From: Armigeres subalbatus
Lineage: Eukaryota; Arthropoda; Insecta; Diptera; Culicidae
DNA: 64,000 nucleotides
Reading direction: 5' to 3'
Assembly (NCBI RefSeq): GCF_024139115.2
Contig: NC_085140.1
Location: forward strand, 230,137,871-230,201,870
Each line of letters begins with the position of its first letter. The first letter of the stretch is position 1. The notes under the pieces were generated by a model. It did no database searches, had not been told where the DNA came from, and saw nothing but the letters and a program-made list of their open reading frames with translations. Positions 34,263 through 46,129 of this stretch are shown here, in pieces. Made by a program: the position numbers and the translations under genes.

Positions 34263-35544
34263 AATTTTGTGGATCGATGAATATAGTTTTATTGACCTTC
34301 TTTCCAAAATTATGGATCATCATCATGATAACAATTGCGCAATTTTTAATTTTTATGTATCAAAATATATTTTTATGGCTCGTTTTCCATTTATGAATAA
34401 TTTGTCATACGTTCATGGGAATATAGTAGGAATGTCATTTGTTTTCTTGATCATGTCTAACCGAACATATTTACCTATTAATTGCTAAATTTTAGCTTAG
34501 TTATGGATCTCCTGAACTATTTTATAGATCTATAGTAGCGTTTTATGACTCATTCAAATGTTATTTATGCATCGTTTTCAATTTTATTATGGATTGTTTT
34601 TGCGCATTGAACGATACAAAGTAAGGGCTGCCGAATAAATTTCGCACTTTTCGTCTTCACATCAATGCAGTGAATTGAGACGATTTTGTAGTTTCGTGTG
34701 ATAAAAGGTGATTGCATCTTACACCAGATTGCAACAACCACCAGGGTAAAACGTCCTATCGTTGTGGTATGTCCTAATGGTGCGGTAGTGTTTTAATAGT
34801 CTATTATGGTTATAATAGCATCAAAAATAATTGTTGGTCGGCTAAAACGCATCGAACCAGCCACTAGAACACCCTTTGTTTAAAAAATTTCGTTCAAAAT
34901 TATTTAAAAAATCAACATTTGTGATTCAAAAATTGCATCCTTTGAGCCTATTATTTCGGTAATGTCAAGATCCTGTTGTTGTGGTATCGCTCTCTCTCCA
35001 TAAGAAAGCAATACCGAAACAATAGGACTGACCCTAAAAAAATATCGCAACGATAGGCAAATGCGTCCTATTTTTGCGGAAGTTTGTTTTTAGTGTGATA
35101 AAAATAAAATCAAAGCAACATAAGTTTAGCACAATTGACGTAATATTTACGAAACTAGAGTTAATGAGCATCCTATTCGACTTCTGCAATGTGAAAAAGG
35201 ATAAATAGTTCAATTTGGTTTTGACGAGGTGCTTAACCCCTCCATAATCATTTTACCATATTATAAGTTTTGATCAAATTCAGATATCAACGCATGAGAA
35301 ATAGATTTTGATTAGCTTAAGGGACTATGATATTCCTATTTTCATGTTCGCAATCATTTTCCTATATCGCCTAACAGGCTTTACGTAAGGATACGAGATG
35401 CTACTAAAGACTCAATAAAAATGAGTCATATTGAGTAGCTTGTAATTTTTTGACGTGTAGGCAAAAATTGATGAAATTTTGACCGAAGTTACTAAAAGTG
35501 TAATGGCTGCAGTTTATCACAATCGGTCCTGAGACTATTGGGAT
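34263..35544. other. Unassigned stretch with dispersed short inverted strings
   Basis: 34755-35085 repeats 'gtcctatcgttgtggtatg', 'gttgttgtggtatcg' and inverted 'caataccgaaacaataggac' and 'cgcaacgatagg'. This looks like a decayed inverted-repeat element with no clear ends. Confidence 0.3.
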
Positions 35545-35705
35545 GGCATCGAAACAAGAGCAGATCCACCAAAAAAAAGTTGTGCGCCGTCGTTGAAACT
35601 CCGATTGCGTCCCACAGATGGATCGGAAAACACCTGGGAATCTATCATTTGACGGTGTCACGGGTGATGAAATCACTCAAGGTGAGCCGAACGACCTAGC
35701 CTCGG
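35545..35705 (+). pseudogene. Possible Tc1/mariner-type transposase N-terminus remnant
   Basis: It opens with MASKQEQIHQKKVVRRR, then a stop; a shifted frame gives RWIGKHLGIYHLTVSRVMKS, which has the shape of the helix-turn-helix that binds TIR DNA in Tc1/mariner transposases. Only about 50 residues, two frames, no catalytic domain and no TIRs seen, so the call is tentative. Confidence 0.3.
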
Positions 35706-36929
35706 TACAAAATTGATGAGCTTCCGGACGCACACTTGAGGTAAGTGGAATACTATATGTATATAATAGCCCTGTTTGTCTGTCCAGTGACTAGCCAACC
35801 AGACGCAGCACGCGGGGAAATTCTTACAAAAAATAAAATATTTGACACCTCAATTTTTTTACTATCAGATGCAGAAAACAGAACCAGTGACAACCCTAGA
35901 CAACCAGACACAGCAGTTGATGAAAAAAATCACAGCAAAAGACGTTGAAAATTTTAATTTTTTTTTAATGCGTGAATTAATTTGAAAAAATTGTATTGTA
36001 TTGAAAAAAAAACACTTGCCACGGGCGCTACTGCGTCCACAAATGAACTAGTAATTTATAGACGTGATTTAAACAAAAAATAGTGTTTGAATTGGCTTAG
36101 TTTCCCCACTATTTGGCATTTTACCATAGCCCAGCATTTTGCGTTACTTTTATCGCGTAAGTATAAAGCTGTTATTCCATGCACGGAGAAAAAAAAATAG
36201 AGAAGCTATTTTCAATCAATTGAAAGCTCTGATGTTTAAAAATGTTTGCAATTAAATTAGTTCGCATGGTAGTGCATCAATGCGTGAATGATGCGGACTA
36301 CTAATGACAGAATTCAAATGTTCGCGTCTTGTATCGTATTACGAGCGCACACTTGCGCAGCCCAATTTGGTGGCGACCCGACTATATTTGATTGAGTGGG
36401 ATTAGATGAAGTCCCATTCAGCACAACACAGTACAACGATGCGTTCTCTATTCATCATCACTTGTATATGTCGATTTATAGGGGATTAGTATATCTGAAA
36501 TACATTTTTTTGTGCATGCTGCAACTGACTGAAACAGTGCTTTTCGTTGATGCTTATCATTTGCTTTTAGATTATGATGTAGTTTTATTAAATTTGGATT
36601 CGAATATGACTCACCTCCAGTTGGGAAAATGACTCAATAGTGGAGGAACAAAGCACTTTATAAGCTACAACATATGTTACGTATTTTGTTCCGCTTATCT
36701 TATGGGTTCATACAACAAGCACCGTGATGCATCGCAATTGTATCAATCATTGTGCTCTAACCGCAGTGTACCAGTTGCGAAATTATATAAATTTAAATAA
36801 TTTGTCTACCCATTGGATTCGCAACTATAGGAACACTACCACAACTATCAGCGCAAAGACACAAGCATATTACACTGTTTTTACAATAATTACCGATTAT
36901 GAATGCAATTGGCGCTGAGAGTACAGGCA
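35706..36929. other. Unassigned spacer
   Basis: A short direct repeat ('accagacgcagca', 'accagacacagcag') at 35797 and 35901. Short frames at 36396-36632 and 36724-36918 are unrecognised. Confidence 0.3.
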
Positions 36930-37535
36930 GTGAAAGTCAAGGCAGCGGAGGAGATGACTACGTCAGTTCAGCGGACGATGGAAGCCAACCAGCCCCCACC
37001 TTGAGGGAAGTTAAGGATGCCATCCAACAGCAGCTGGTAAGGATGGTATCGGAGCTGAGCTCATCAAGATGGGCCCGGAAAAGCTAGCCACTTGCCTGCA
37101 CAAACTGATAGTCATTATCTGGGAAACTGAACAGCTACCGGAGGAGCGCAAGGAAGGGGTTATATGCCCCATCTACAAGAAAGGCGACAAGCTGGAGTGT
37201 GAGAACTTTCGAGTGATCACTATCCTTAATGCCGCCTACAAAGTGATATCCCAGATCATCTTCGGTCGTCTGTCACCATAAGTGAATGAGTCCGAGGGAA
37301 GTTATCAAGCCGGCTTCGTTGACGGTTGCTCGACAACGGACCAGATCTTTACTGTAAAGCAAATCCTTCAAAAATGCCGTGAATACCAGGTTCCAACGCA
37401 CCATCTATTCATTGATTTCGAAGAAGCATACGACAGTATAGACTGCGTAGAGCTATGCAAAATTATGGACGAGAACAGCTTCCCTGGGAAGCTTACCAGA
37501 CTAATCAAAGCAACGCACTATGGGGAATCAGGTGG
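36930..37535 (+). pseudogene. RTE-clade LINE ORF2 fragment, linker to RT motif 3
   Basis: Reads EVKDAIQQ, then after a small frame-breaking deletion near 37030 AGKDGIGAELIKMGPEKLAT, EGVICPIYKKGDKLECENFR, FGRLSP, a TAA at 37279, then GFVDGCSTTDQIFTVKQIL and HLFIDFEEAYDSIDC (first catalytic-aspartate motif). It ends after LTRLIKAT at about 37520, where the minus-strand piece at 1-285 of the window would continue. It is RT domain A and B of an RTE/JAM1-like element. Confidence 0.85.
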
Positions 37536-38431
37536 CCGAAAATAAAAAAATCGACTTTCTCTGATTCGTAATTCAAGTTGACCTACTAAATGCTAATGCT
37601 TTGGAGCATTAAACCCCAGCATATCAGCACTCTAAGCCATATGGTTATCAAGATATAGGCATTAGAGCCAGACACTTTTTAGTTCTTGAAAAATCAATGC
37701 ATTATTCAACTGTCAATATCTTCGGCTACAGTAGCTCTTTTCCAACTCTTTAAAAAGTTTCTGAAAGCTTGTTTCATGGACTTGCGAAGAACGGGTTAGT
37801 TATGGGAAAATAGGTAGTGAAACATCCGAAAATGACCCGAAGAAAAAAAAAAAAATTTCATACAAAAAGTTCCATACAAAAAAAGTTTCTCAAAGTTTCG
37901 CTTAGCGACTACCACTACGACTTTCTTTGGACCTCCCAGAAGGCATTAAAACAAATTCCAGCTGCTTATGGCTGCAAATCTGCGATTCCGATCACTTTTT
38001 CGAAAAAAAGTCATTAATTTTGAAACATTAAATGTAATTATTCTCATAATACACGGCAGACTGTGATGGGCTGGATACAAATCCCATGCGTATGACAAAA
38101 GAGCATCAAGAACAGTTAAAATAGAGATAGTAGATAACACGAAAAGTGTCGTAGGCTTCGTGGTAGGCCGTGTACACGATAGCTTGTGCAGCTGTATGAT
38201 ACTCCATTTGGCGTAGGCTCACCAAGAGGAGGCAACTCATTATCTATCAAGTATCAAGCAAATAAATATGAAAAAAAAAACAATATACTCTTGAGGGTTA
38301 CGAAAATACTCTAGGCTTCATTTGAAATTATTTCATAAAAAGTAAAATTTTGATATTAATTAAAATCCAATATGTGAATACAAGAAGCAAAAATGTCTGT
38401 ACCTAAGGACATCTTTCGATAATTATTGGTA
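37536..38431. other. Unassigned spacer
   Basis: 'tatcaagcaaataaatatga' with an A run (38248-38280) looks like a retroposon 3' tail. No coding signal. Confidence 0.3.
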
Positions 38432-38965
38432 CCGTCAACTGGGGGGAAGATGATCATTTTTAAGACAAAACATGCAATAACAATGTCTGTTTACATTTTA
38501 AATCGAAACAAATATTTTCAAAACATGTACTGCTATACGTTGCAATAATCAACAACTTTAGTTTTCTGAAATGCATTCACATTTATTAAAATAAATTAAA
38601 TTATCACACATTTTTGAGTAATCTGGTTTGGGGTGAAGTTGATCAAGACAGCTCTACTAAAATCATTATGACCTAGTAGTCAAAATACACTAGGTTATTT
38701 GTATGAATGTTGAATTTACTACGTAAAGAAGTCTACGAAGTCAATATTTGAAACGAAAATAGCGTAATTTATGACTATCTCTCTCTTTCTTCCACAAAAT
38801 ACATTTTCATGATTATAATTGAAAAACTCGGATTTCTACCTAGCGGTAACATTACTTGAACGGAGAATATTGTTGACTACCATTTCATAAAAAAATTTGG
38901 CACTTTTGACTGACACATCGAATGATCATCTTCACCTCAATGATCATCTTCCCCCCAGTTGACGG
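38432..38965. mobile_element. 534-bp TIR element, TA-flanked
   Basis: Perfect 25-bp TIRs CCGTCAACTGGGGGGAAGAT... at 38432-38456 and inverted at 38941-38965, each bordered by TA (38430-38431, 38966-38967). Extra internal relatives of the TIR occur at about 38627-38650 ('ggtttggggtgaagttgatc') and 38920-38940 ('tgatcatcttcacctcaatg'). No coding capacity. A TA duplication fits a Tc1/mariner-type non-autonomous element. Perfect ends suggest a fairly recent copy. Confidence 0.88.
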
Positions 38966-39083
38966 TATGTACCTAGGTGAAATAAATAAACAGAACATTT
39001 ATGAATGTCTATCTGAGTGCATAGTGAGCTGTGATTGCGAAGGTAAATAGTGTGAAGTGTTTGTACTTATTATTTGGTGAATC

Positions 39084-39657
39084 ATGAATTATAGGCAACT
39101 CATTGAAGTATTTAGAGCTCACGAGGGACGTCAGGTAGATCGCGTTGAAAAAGCTTTGGAATATATCTGCCAAAGCTTCGCTGTGGATAAACAAAAAAAG
39201 AGTCAACTCCATACAAAATTGAAAAATCTGCATTTGAAATTTGAAAAAAAAATGGCAGGCCGCATCCCGGTCCAAAACTTACTTTGACTCATATAATGAG
39301 GAATGGCTTGACACAGAATTTGAATTAGAAGAATTTTATCATGCTGAGCCAGAGCCAGTGGCTTCAACATCTCGTGGAAGGCCATCAAAAAATTTTGAGG
39401 ATTTAAGTGAGCGTACGAAGCGCAGAAGAATTAATGACGAGCTAATGGATCCAAGAGAGGATACCATAGAAAAAGCGCTACTGGGAGCAAGAAGAACTGC
39501 CTACAACAGAAGTGATACGAGTATGGTGAAAGTGATAGGCCATATTTAAAAAAACCGAGATCACGCTTCCAGAATGTACACTACTCTAAGTGATTCTCAT
39601 GGAATGATGTCCGATGAAGAAACTTTTGAATATTTTCTCGATTGTGATATGAGTTAA
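39084..39657 (+). pseudogene. Broken gene of an uncharacterised repeated protein family
   Basis: ATG at 39084 starts MNYRQLIEVFRAHEGRQVDR; a nine-A run near 39245 shifts the frame, after which the reading continues as TYFDSYNEEWLDTEFELEEF, then RGRPSKNFEDLSERTKRRR (about 39376-39432), an in-frame TAA at 39547-39549, and SDEETFEYFLDCDMS to the stop at 39655-39657. Total about 190 residues. The basic RGRPSK...SERTKRRR block is a motif I associate with many uncharacterised, repetitive insect and cnidarian proteins, probably transposon-derived; weaker matching text may continue to about 39870. Role unknown; the basic motif suggests nucleic-acid contact. It starts 118 bp after the TIR element. Confidence 0.55.
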
Positions 39658-40244
39658 TATGTGTAAGAACAAACACATAAAAAAATCCTGCAAGATTTCC
39701 TACTTACAAAGTGATACAAAAAATGAAAGCGATATGTTCTCCTCCGCTGGATTCCATCGAAAAAACGGCTTGAAACTTTTATTGCATGGAGTTCGTTTAG
39801 CTTTAATAGAGCTTTATATTGTATTCCCTTTACTTGTTTTACGGGTTAAGAGCCTGAACCAATCTGAAAAATCCTACAAAGACAACCTGTTACGTATGTA
39901 GATGTAATGGCCTGTATTTGACGGAGTCCTTGTGCAACTTAGAACATCTGTACAACTCAATTCACATAAAAACAGTATACAATTTTCTAGTTTGAACTCT
40001 ACAGGTCTGCGTTGCAATAAAATACACATCTATAGACTGCTGTGTACATGAGACATTCGTAGATAAAAGGGATATATTCCATAGAGATCAAAGGTCTGTA
40101 TTCCAGGGAGTTTGGAGACCTTAGAAGTAATAACGACCTGCAAAACAAGTATTTCACATCTTTTAGACAATAATCTACGATATAAGTGTGAAATATTGCA
40201 GAAATGAAATGAAAATATTTTCGGCCACCTACTTGTATGGAGCC

Positions 40245-41040
40245 GCCCCATAGTGGCAACGGTGGATAATGGGCAAAACTGCCTGTTGTTCAGCATTGCC
40301 CTGGAAGGAGCCATGCGGCGAGCCGTGTGTAACAGCCAGGGTACGATTTTCGACAGATCCAGTCAATTTATTTGTTTCGCGGATGACATGGACATTGTCG
40401 GCCGAACATTTACAAAGATGGCAGAACTGTACACCCGCCTGAAACGCGAAGCAACAAAAGTTGGACTGGTGGTGAATGCATCGAAGACAAAGTACATGCT
40501 AGTGGGCGGAACCGAGCGCGACAGGGCCAGCCTGGGAAGCAGTGTTACGATAGACGGGGATACCTTTGAGGTGGTCGAGGAATTCGTCTACCTTGGATCC
40601 TTGATAACGGCTGATAACAATGTTAGTCGTGAAATACGAAGGCATATCATCTGTGGAAGTCGGGCTTACTACGGGCTCCAGAAGAAACTGTGGTCAAAAA
40701 AGATTCGCCACCGCACCAAATGTGTTATGTACAAGACGCTGATAAGACCGGCAGTCCTCTACGGATACGAAACATGGACAATGCTCGAAGAGGACTTGCA
40801 AGCACAGTATTCGAGAGACGGGTGCTGAGGACCATCTTTGGCGGCGTGCAAGAAGACGGTGTGTGGCGGCGAAGAATGAACCACGAACTCGCCCAGGTGG
40901 ACAAGGTGGACAGATCAGAAGCAAAAGGACTTGGCGAGCGTGGGGCGCATTCGAGGATGGAGAGATGCGGCCTCGAACCGTGTATTGTGGCGTCAAGTTG
41001 TTGATTTTGTGTTATCTGTTTAGATGTAAACTAAATAAAT
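40245..41040 (+). pseudogene. RTE-clade LINE ORF2 C-terminal half, subfamily 1
   Basis: An open frame of 191 codons from 40253 reads LLFSIALEGAMRRAV, CFADDMDIVGRTFTKMAELY (catalytic FADD intact, residues 42-45), VVNASKTKYMLVGG, VVEEFVYLGSLITADNN, EIRRHIICGSRAYYGLQKKL, and MYKTLIRPAVLYGYETWTML. It then loses frame near 40800 (a short deletion beside LQA) and continues as FERRVLRTIFGGVQEDGVWR and RRMNHELAQ. About 100 codons are missing or compressed compared with 28067-28500. The 3' end matches that copy and closes with 'aaataaatgaaatgaatg'. The second longest LINE frame here. Confidence 0.88.
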
Positions 41041-42983
41041 GAAATGAATGCAATTCTCGCGCTTAGGGCGTAACTGTATTGATCGATTTCTCTTAATCGA
41101 TTTTATATTTTGTTAATAACCCAATTGTTTCAAAAGCTACAATCGTGATTAATAATGCTGGTGCAAGATACAATCATCCTTTATCACACCAAACCATTAA
41201 GTCATCGACAAACTAGCGCAATTCGGTACAATAATAAAAAGAAAACATCGACGAAGAGAAATCGATCTATACAGTTACGCCCCTATGGGGAAATGCTACA
41301 AGGTTAAAAGACTTTTAACCTGACGTATTCCTATACAAAAAGCTAATAAAGCTTCTCCTACTAATATAGGAAGAACACTTCCGTGAAGCATTGTTGTGTC
41401 AAAAATTACTAGTATATACATTAGTAAACAAACACCTCCAATGTCGGTCTTATTTATATGCTTGCGATCTAATATATTATTGTCGGTTACATATGATTCA
41501 ACGATTTCAATTTAACTAAATATACTACCATTTAGAGAAATTCATCAAATAATAAACAGCATAGTATATAAAATATCATTTTCCACATTTTAATAACGAA
41601 CCATGTAATATGATATGATTGGAAAGCTGTTTCGCAACGGTATCATATTACTTATATTACTTCAATTACTCATTCCTACCCTACTTTACAATTGCCTCTT
41701 CTGAGTTGTAACAATCCACGTTTTGTTGTTTTCCTTCCTTCGGTGGACTACACAACGCCGTTGGTGAATTGTTAGTTTCCGGAACGTGAAATCAATACTT
41801 CGCGGAAGGCCCCATCCCCTTCGGCTACTAGGCGAAGGGACCATGAATTACGATACGTCAGTATGTATACATCCCGCTCCGGGCGAATTCTCGGGACCGA
41901 AGACAACACAACAAATATAACACAATCAACGAGCGGCAGTGGATGGCGTTTCCACATCCAGCATAATAAAAAAGGAGACGATTGGCTTTTTGCTTCATTT
42001 CTCATCCTACCACTCGATTTGTTCTGTCGTGTGTATCTCCGGAGGAGCCAGTCTCTTTGAACGCTGATAAAAGGAATGCTATAAAGTCGCCGGATGATTC
42101 CAGTGCGCTTCGCCATTGTTGCAAGCCATGCTACCCGTGTCATATTGGTTGGTTTGGAGATACCGAGTGTCGGGCTTGTCTCCCTACAGTCAAATTCATG
42201 CAGCAGAAGGTTACAGTCAACGTCAGCCACCGAAAGTTATTTTGCGCCAAATCAACTGAACGTGCATGCCGTTGGTGTCCCCAGACTTTTCGAATATGGT
42301 ACCAGAGCTTGACATTCCGGCAGGAATTTGGATCTTGGAGCCGGTTTTACCGTCGAAATGTGGAAGATTTTTCATGGATTACGTATTGCCAAATTGGGCT
42401 ACTTTCTTGTCTCGATGTGATTCATCTGTTATAAATGGAGGAATATAAACACACAGTGGAAAAATGATTGGTAAGGGGGAACCATGTTTTGAAATAGGAA
42501 TAGTTCTTTGATAAAATAGAAAACCCGTCGGTGGCAATTGATTTTTTGGTGAGCTATCAATGTTTTGATAATAAAATTAGTGTTGTTAGTTTAGAGCGCT
42601 TTTTAACGTTGTACAAAATGTAACTATTTGATCTTTTAATACTGGACCCAGCAAACCCCTTGTCATCATCAGGTCAATTAACCAAAGTTCCAGTTCTTCA
42701 CAATCGACCAAATTGTCCGATACACCAAAGTTTGCTTGATTCCATATATAAAACAGGGTGGGGTGTCGTACGACTAATGTCTACTTTTCGGCTAAGCCGC
42801 TAAGGCATACATAAGTCAAGCGATATTTTTTATTCGTGTATGATGTCCAGGAAACTAATTAGATTTAAATGAGAAACGTCTCTAAATTTCACCGAAAATT
42901 GCTTTTGAATTTTTACGGAATACCTTTGAATCTCCTTGAAAAATCTTCCTATTTTTTGAAGGTCTTATAACGCCTTATAACTT
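41041..42983. other. Unassigned stretch, GC-richer frames at 41770-42450
   Basis: Overlapping frames on both strands (41772-42230 minus, 41982-42434 plus, 42094-42448 plus) look more protein-like than background. One reads DIPAGIWILEPVLPS, loosely like the segment after a retrotransposon protease, but I cannot support a family. The rest is AT-rich. Confidence 0.25.
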
Positions 42984-43166
42984 AAATAATTATAACGCCA
43001 CCACAAGGAGCTCCAAACAAGTGGAGTGGCTTTTTTTTTTCAAACTGAAACATGCTTTTTCAGTAAACAGGTCCAATGTCCTTAATACAATCGCTAGAAA
43101 TCGAGATATTGATCTCCAAACATGACCGTTTTGTATGTGAATCCAGCGGTGGTGTTATAATTATTT
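42984..43166. mobile_element. 183-bp inverted-repeat element (MITE-like)
   Basis: AAATAATTATAACGCCACCAC at 42984 and its complement GGTGGTGTTATAATTATTT ending at 43166, with one mismatch over 18 bp. The interior is AT-rich. Flanks ('ctt' and 'ccttgg') show no firm target duplication. Confidence 0.5.
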
Positions 43167-43723
43167 CCTTGGGTGTATATTGGAACCCTATTAGAAACAG
43201 GCGCCAGCCAAACCCTCAACTCTCAAAAGAACCGGCAAAAGTACCATGATTGTGGCACATAGGAGAGTCCACGGCAAGAAACTCAAGATATATTATATAT
43301 TGGCGGACTTCCACGATTTTTGAGGATGTTTTGTAGCTGTAGCATAAGTCAGGCACGAACTTTTCATTCTAGAGGATTGAAACGGGACTAGAGTTCGGAT
43401 GTTAATAAGAATAAATGCTGACGAATTGAGTTGCTGATTTGAACACAAATTTAGCCTCAGTTCTGGTAAATTTGAATCCTCAATAGTGCGGAATGTCCTA
43501 CCGTTCAATGATGTTCATTCTTGGTATAAATGCTTGATCCCAGAAATGTATGTAAATGCATTGCATAAATCCATTTGATATCTGAATGTATGTATGTGCG
43601 GCTAACTGTGCTGAAAATTACCTCAATATGTGGTCTGTACACTTGAATTTCAAACTATCCAAAATGGAGCGTGGAATAGTCAAAATTGAGTACTCTCTCC
43701 ACACTTCTATTTTGGATGATGCT

Positions 43724-43781
43724 GGGTCATTAGGCCGAACAGTCATTAGGCCGATTGGTGATGATGATGATGATGATGATG
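43724..43781. repeat. GGTCATTAGGCCGA motif pair next to (GAT)n
   Basis: 'ggtcattaggccgaacagtc' and 'attaggccgattgg' are followed directly by seven GAT units (43759-43781). The same motif borders the purine tract at 46130-47047. Confidence 0.75.
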
Positions 43782-43826
43782 GTCCCGCCACATACCCCTA
43801 CAAAGGTTTGAGCTGGATGTAATCGG

Positions 43827-44057
43827 TTATACAAACAAACGATCCGATTGTATATACAGATATAAAATCCAAAATAAAATTCCATGCTGTACAGCAAAAA
43901 ATAAATTGGTAAAATGAACTATAGAATTACACCTTGAATTTTCGTAATCATCAGTAGTGATACATGGAGCTATCAAAGGCTGAACTCGTGAAACCTCTCG
44001 CACAGATTTCAAAAGCTCCGCCAAATCGCGTTCTAAATCACAAACCAGGATCGCACT
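43827..44057 (-). other. Possible small exon, unrecognised
   Basis: Open minus-strand frame reading LERDLAELLKSVREVSRVQP and PCITTDDYENSR, preceded by 'gttttag' (possible splice acceptor near 44058) and followed by AAG/GTGTAA (possible donor near 43937). No family recognised; very short. Confidence 0.2.
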
Positions 44058-44344
44058 CTAAAACTCACATGTATCTCTCAATATGAATAATTAGGTTCGA
44101 CAACCAAACGCCAAAACCTGTGTAACCGCTCCGTCGATAACAAAAGTTTCGGCACATCCGCGAGTACAAAATAATCTACCAGATGGTTTACTACTAATTC
44201 AAAGGCATTATTCAACAGTTCGAATTATACAAGTTTTCATTAAATTCAAAATCATTCATATCTGTAATCCGCGCGCGATACTCAAACTTTTGTAGACTAC
44301 ACAAGGTTCAGGTTCAGAACTAAACTACGTCAATAAAATAAAAT

Positions 44345-46129
44345 CCATCATCATCATCGAGGCGAAGCTATGACAGCTTATTAATGCCTCAATAAATGAT
44401 AAACAATAAAAAACTTGTCCATAATAAATCATCCGTTGTAAAAAACTTCGTCAAGATACATCTGTTAACGGGTAAAAAATTGCCGGGTAGCTGTTCAAAA
44501 GGCAGCTTTGACGTGTGAAATGCGTTGTCTCTTAAACTGCGTTAGTGTGACTGCACGTTTGATATGTGAAGGCATCGAATTAAAAACATTAATACCTTTA
44601 AAAAACAAAGAATTTTGTGAAGCGCCATACAGAAAATAGGGTGTTCTCACATTATCCGCGTGTCTAGTATTATAACTATGAATATCACTTCCTCTTTCAA
44701 TTCGATCACACAAATATCGAGGCAGCAAACCGTTTATTACTTTAAAAATGAACACCATAGTCAAGTACACTATTCTTTGCTTCACTGACAGCCATTGTAA
44801 GGCGTCCAACAGGAAAGTTGAAGAAGTGAATCTATCACATTTTAAAATCAAACGCATTATTTTATTTTGTAAGTGCTGCAATCTCGATATTTGTGTTTCG
44901 TTAGCCAAGAAAAGGATGGAAGGGCAAAAATCCAGATGAGGAGAGATGATTGATTTATACAAGAGTATTTTGCTACCAATAGTCAAATCGTGTTTTAATC
45001 GACAGAGCATTCCATACTTCTTGGATATTTTTTTGATAACATTGTCAATATGTATGTCAAATTTTAGCTTGTCATCAATAATCACGCCAAAATATTTAAT
45101 ATCGCGGACGCGATAAATTGTCTCATCATCAATTTTAACAGAGACGTCCTCATTTATTCGGGTTCGCGAAATTACCATGTATTTTGTTTTATTAATATTC
45201 AATTTCAATTGCTTGTATTTCAACCATCTACTTAAAGACTGTAAATCCTCGTTCAAGCGTGAAACGACATCTGGTAAATTTTTAGCTGCAATGAATATCA
45301 CGGTGTCATCAGCAAAAAGATGTCATTTATGTACATAATGAATAAAATAGGCCCAAATACACTTCCCTGTGGCACTCCGAGCGTGTTCTCCACGGGACTA
45401 GAAACAGAATCATTAAAAGCAGTCCTTTGAGATCTGTCAGACAAATAGCTTTCAAACCATTTGTATGCAGATCCCGAAATTCCAAAGCGCTTGATTGTGC
45501 TCAACAATAAGGGCCGAGAAATTGTCTCAAAAGCGCGTTTTAGATCCAAGAACACAGCAACAATCGTATCTTTACGCTCTACATTTTCCTTCCATTTAGC
45601 TAATACCAAGTTCAATGCAGTTTCACAAGAATGACCTTCTCGATATCCTGATTGTTCCGGTATCAGCAAGTTATTACCATTTAAATACTCAAGCAGCTGG
45701 CCTTTTACACCAAGTTCTAAAATTTTCTCTAATGTGTGCAACATATTGATGGGACGAAACTCTTCGGCTTTAATCGTCCCAGCAACTTTTTGAATAGGAA
45801 TCACTAGGGATTCCTTCCAAACTTGTGTGAAAGTTTGTAAAGATTCATTTATCAGGTCCAGCAGGTTGTGTCCGATGACATCAAAACAGTCTTGGATTAC
45901 CTTGGCATTAACATTATCGACTCCAGCCGTTTTTCCAATTGAAAAGCAAATATTTTCAAGTTCTTTTAATGTTATTGGGTGAAATCCATCAAATCTACAA
46001 TTAAAATTAATCGGCTGTTTTATTTCGTCAGGCTAATCAACTAACTCAATCAGTGAGACACTGTTGACGAAATATTGATTGAATTTATCTGCAATAACTT
46101 GTTCTGACTGTTCTAATGTGCCATCGAAG
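44345..46129 (-). pseudogene. CR1/L2-like LINE ORF2, RT domain to 3' end
   Basis: From 46129 down it reads VIADKFNQYFVNS, a TAG at 46034-46036, CFSIGKTAGVDNVNAKVIQD, VWKESLVIPIQKV, FRPINMLHTLEKILE, QSGYREGHSCETALNL, VFLDLKRAFETI, LGVPQGSVFGPILFIMYIND, then a one-base loss at the catalytic FADDT box near 45300 shifts frame; the rest (stop at 44495) covers NINKTKYMVISRTR, YFGVIIDDKLKFD, PHLDFCPSILF and NVFNSMPSHIKRAVT. Only one stop and one frameshift mar over 1600 bases. The 3' region ends in (CAT)n near 44350, the kind of microsatellite tail CR1/L2 elements use. The endonuclease is missing; the 5' break coincides with the GGCC-motif repeat. Confidence 0.85.

Noticed and set aside
34115..34396. 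Heptad-repeat protein
   Set aside because: It is the in-frame translation of a 21-bp minisatellite, with no start context, family or conservation evidence.
41772..42448. Possible Ty3/gypsy or host gene
   Set aside because: Frames on both strands look somewhat protein-like, but I could not find a protease, RT or other motif; DIPAGIWILEP alone is too little.
43759..43781. Regulatory (GAT)n element
   Set aside because: A plain microsatellite; no support for function.
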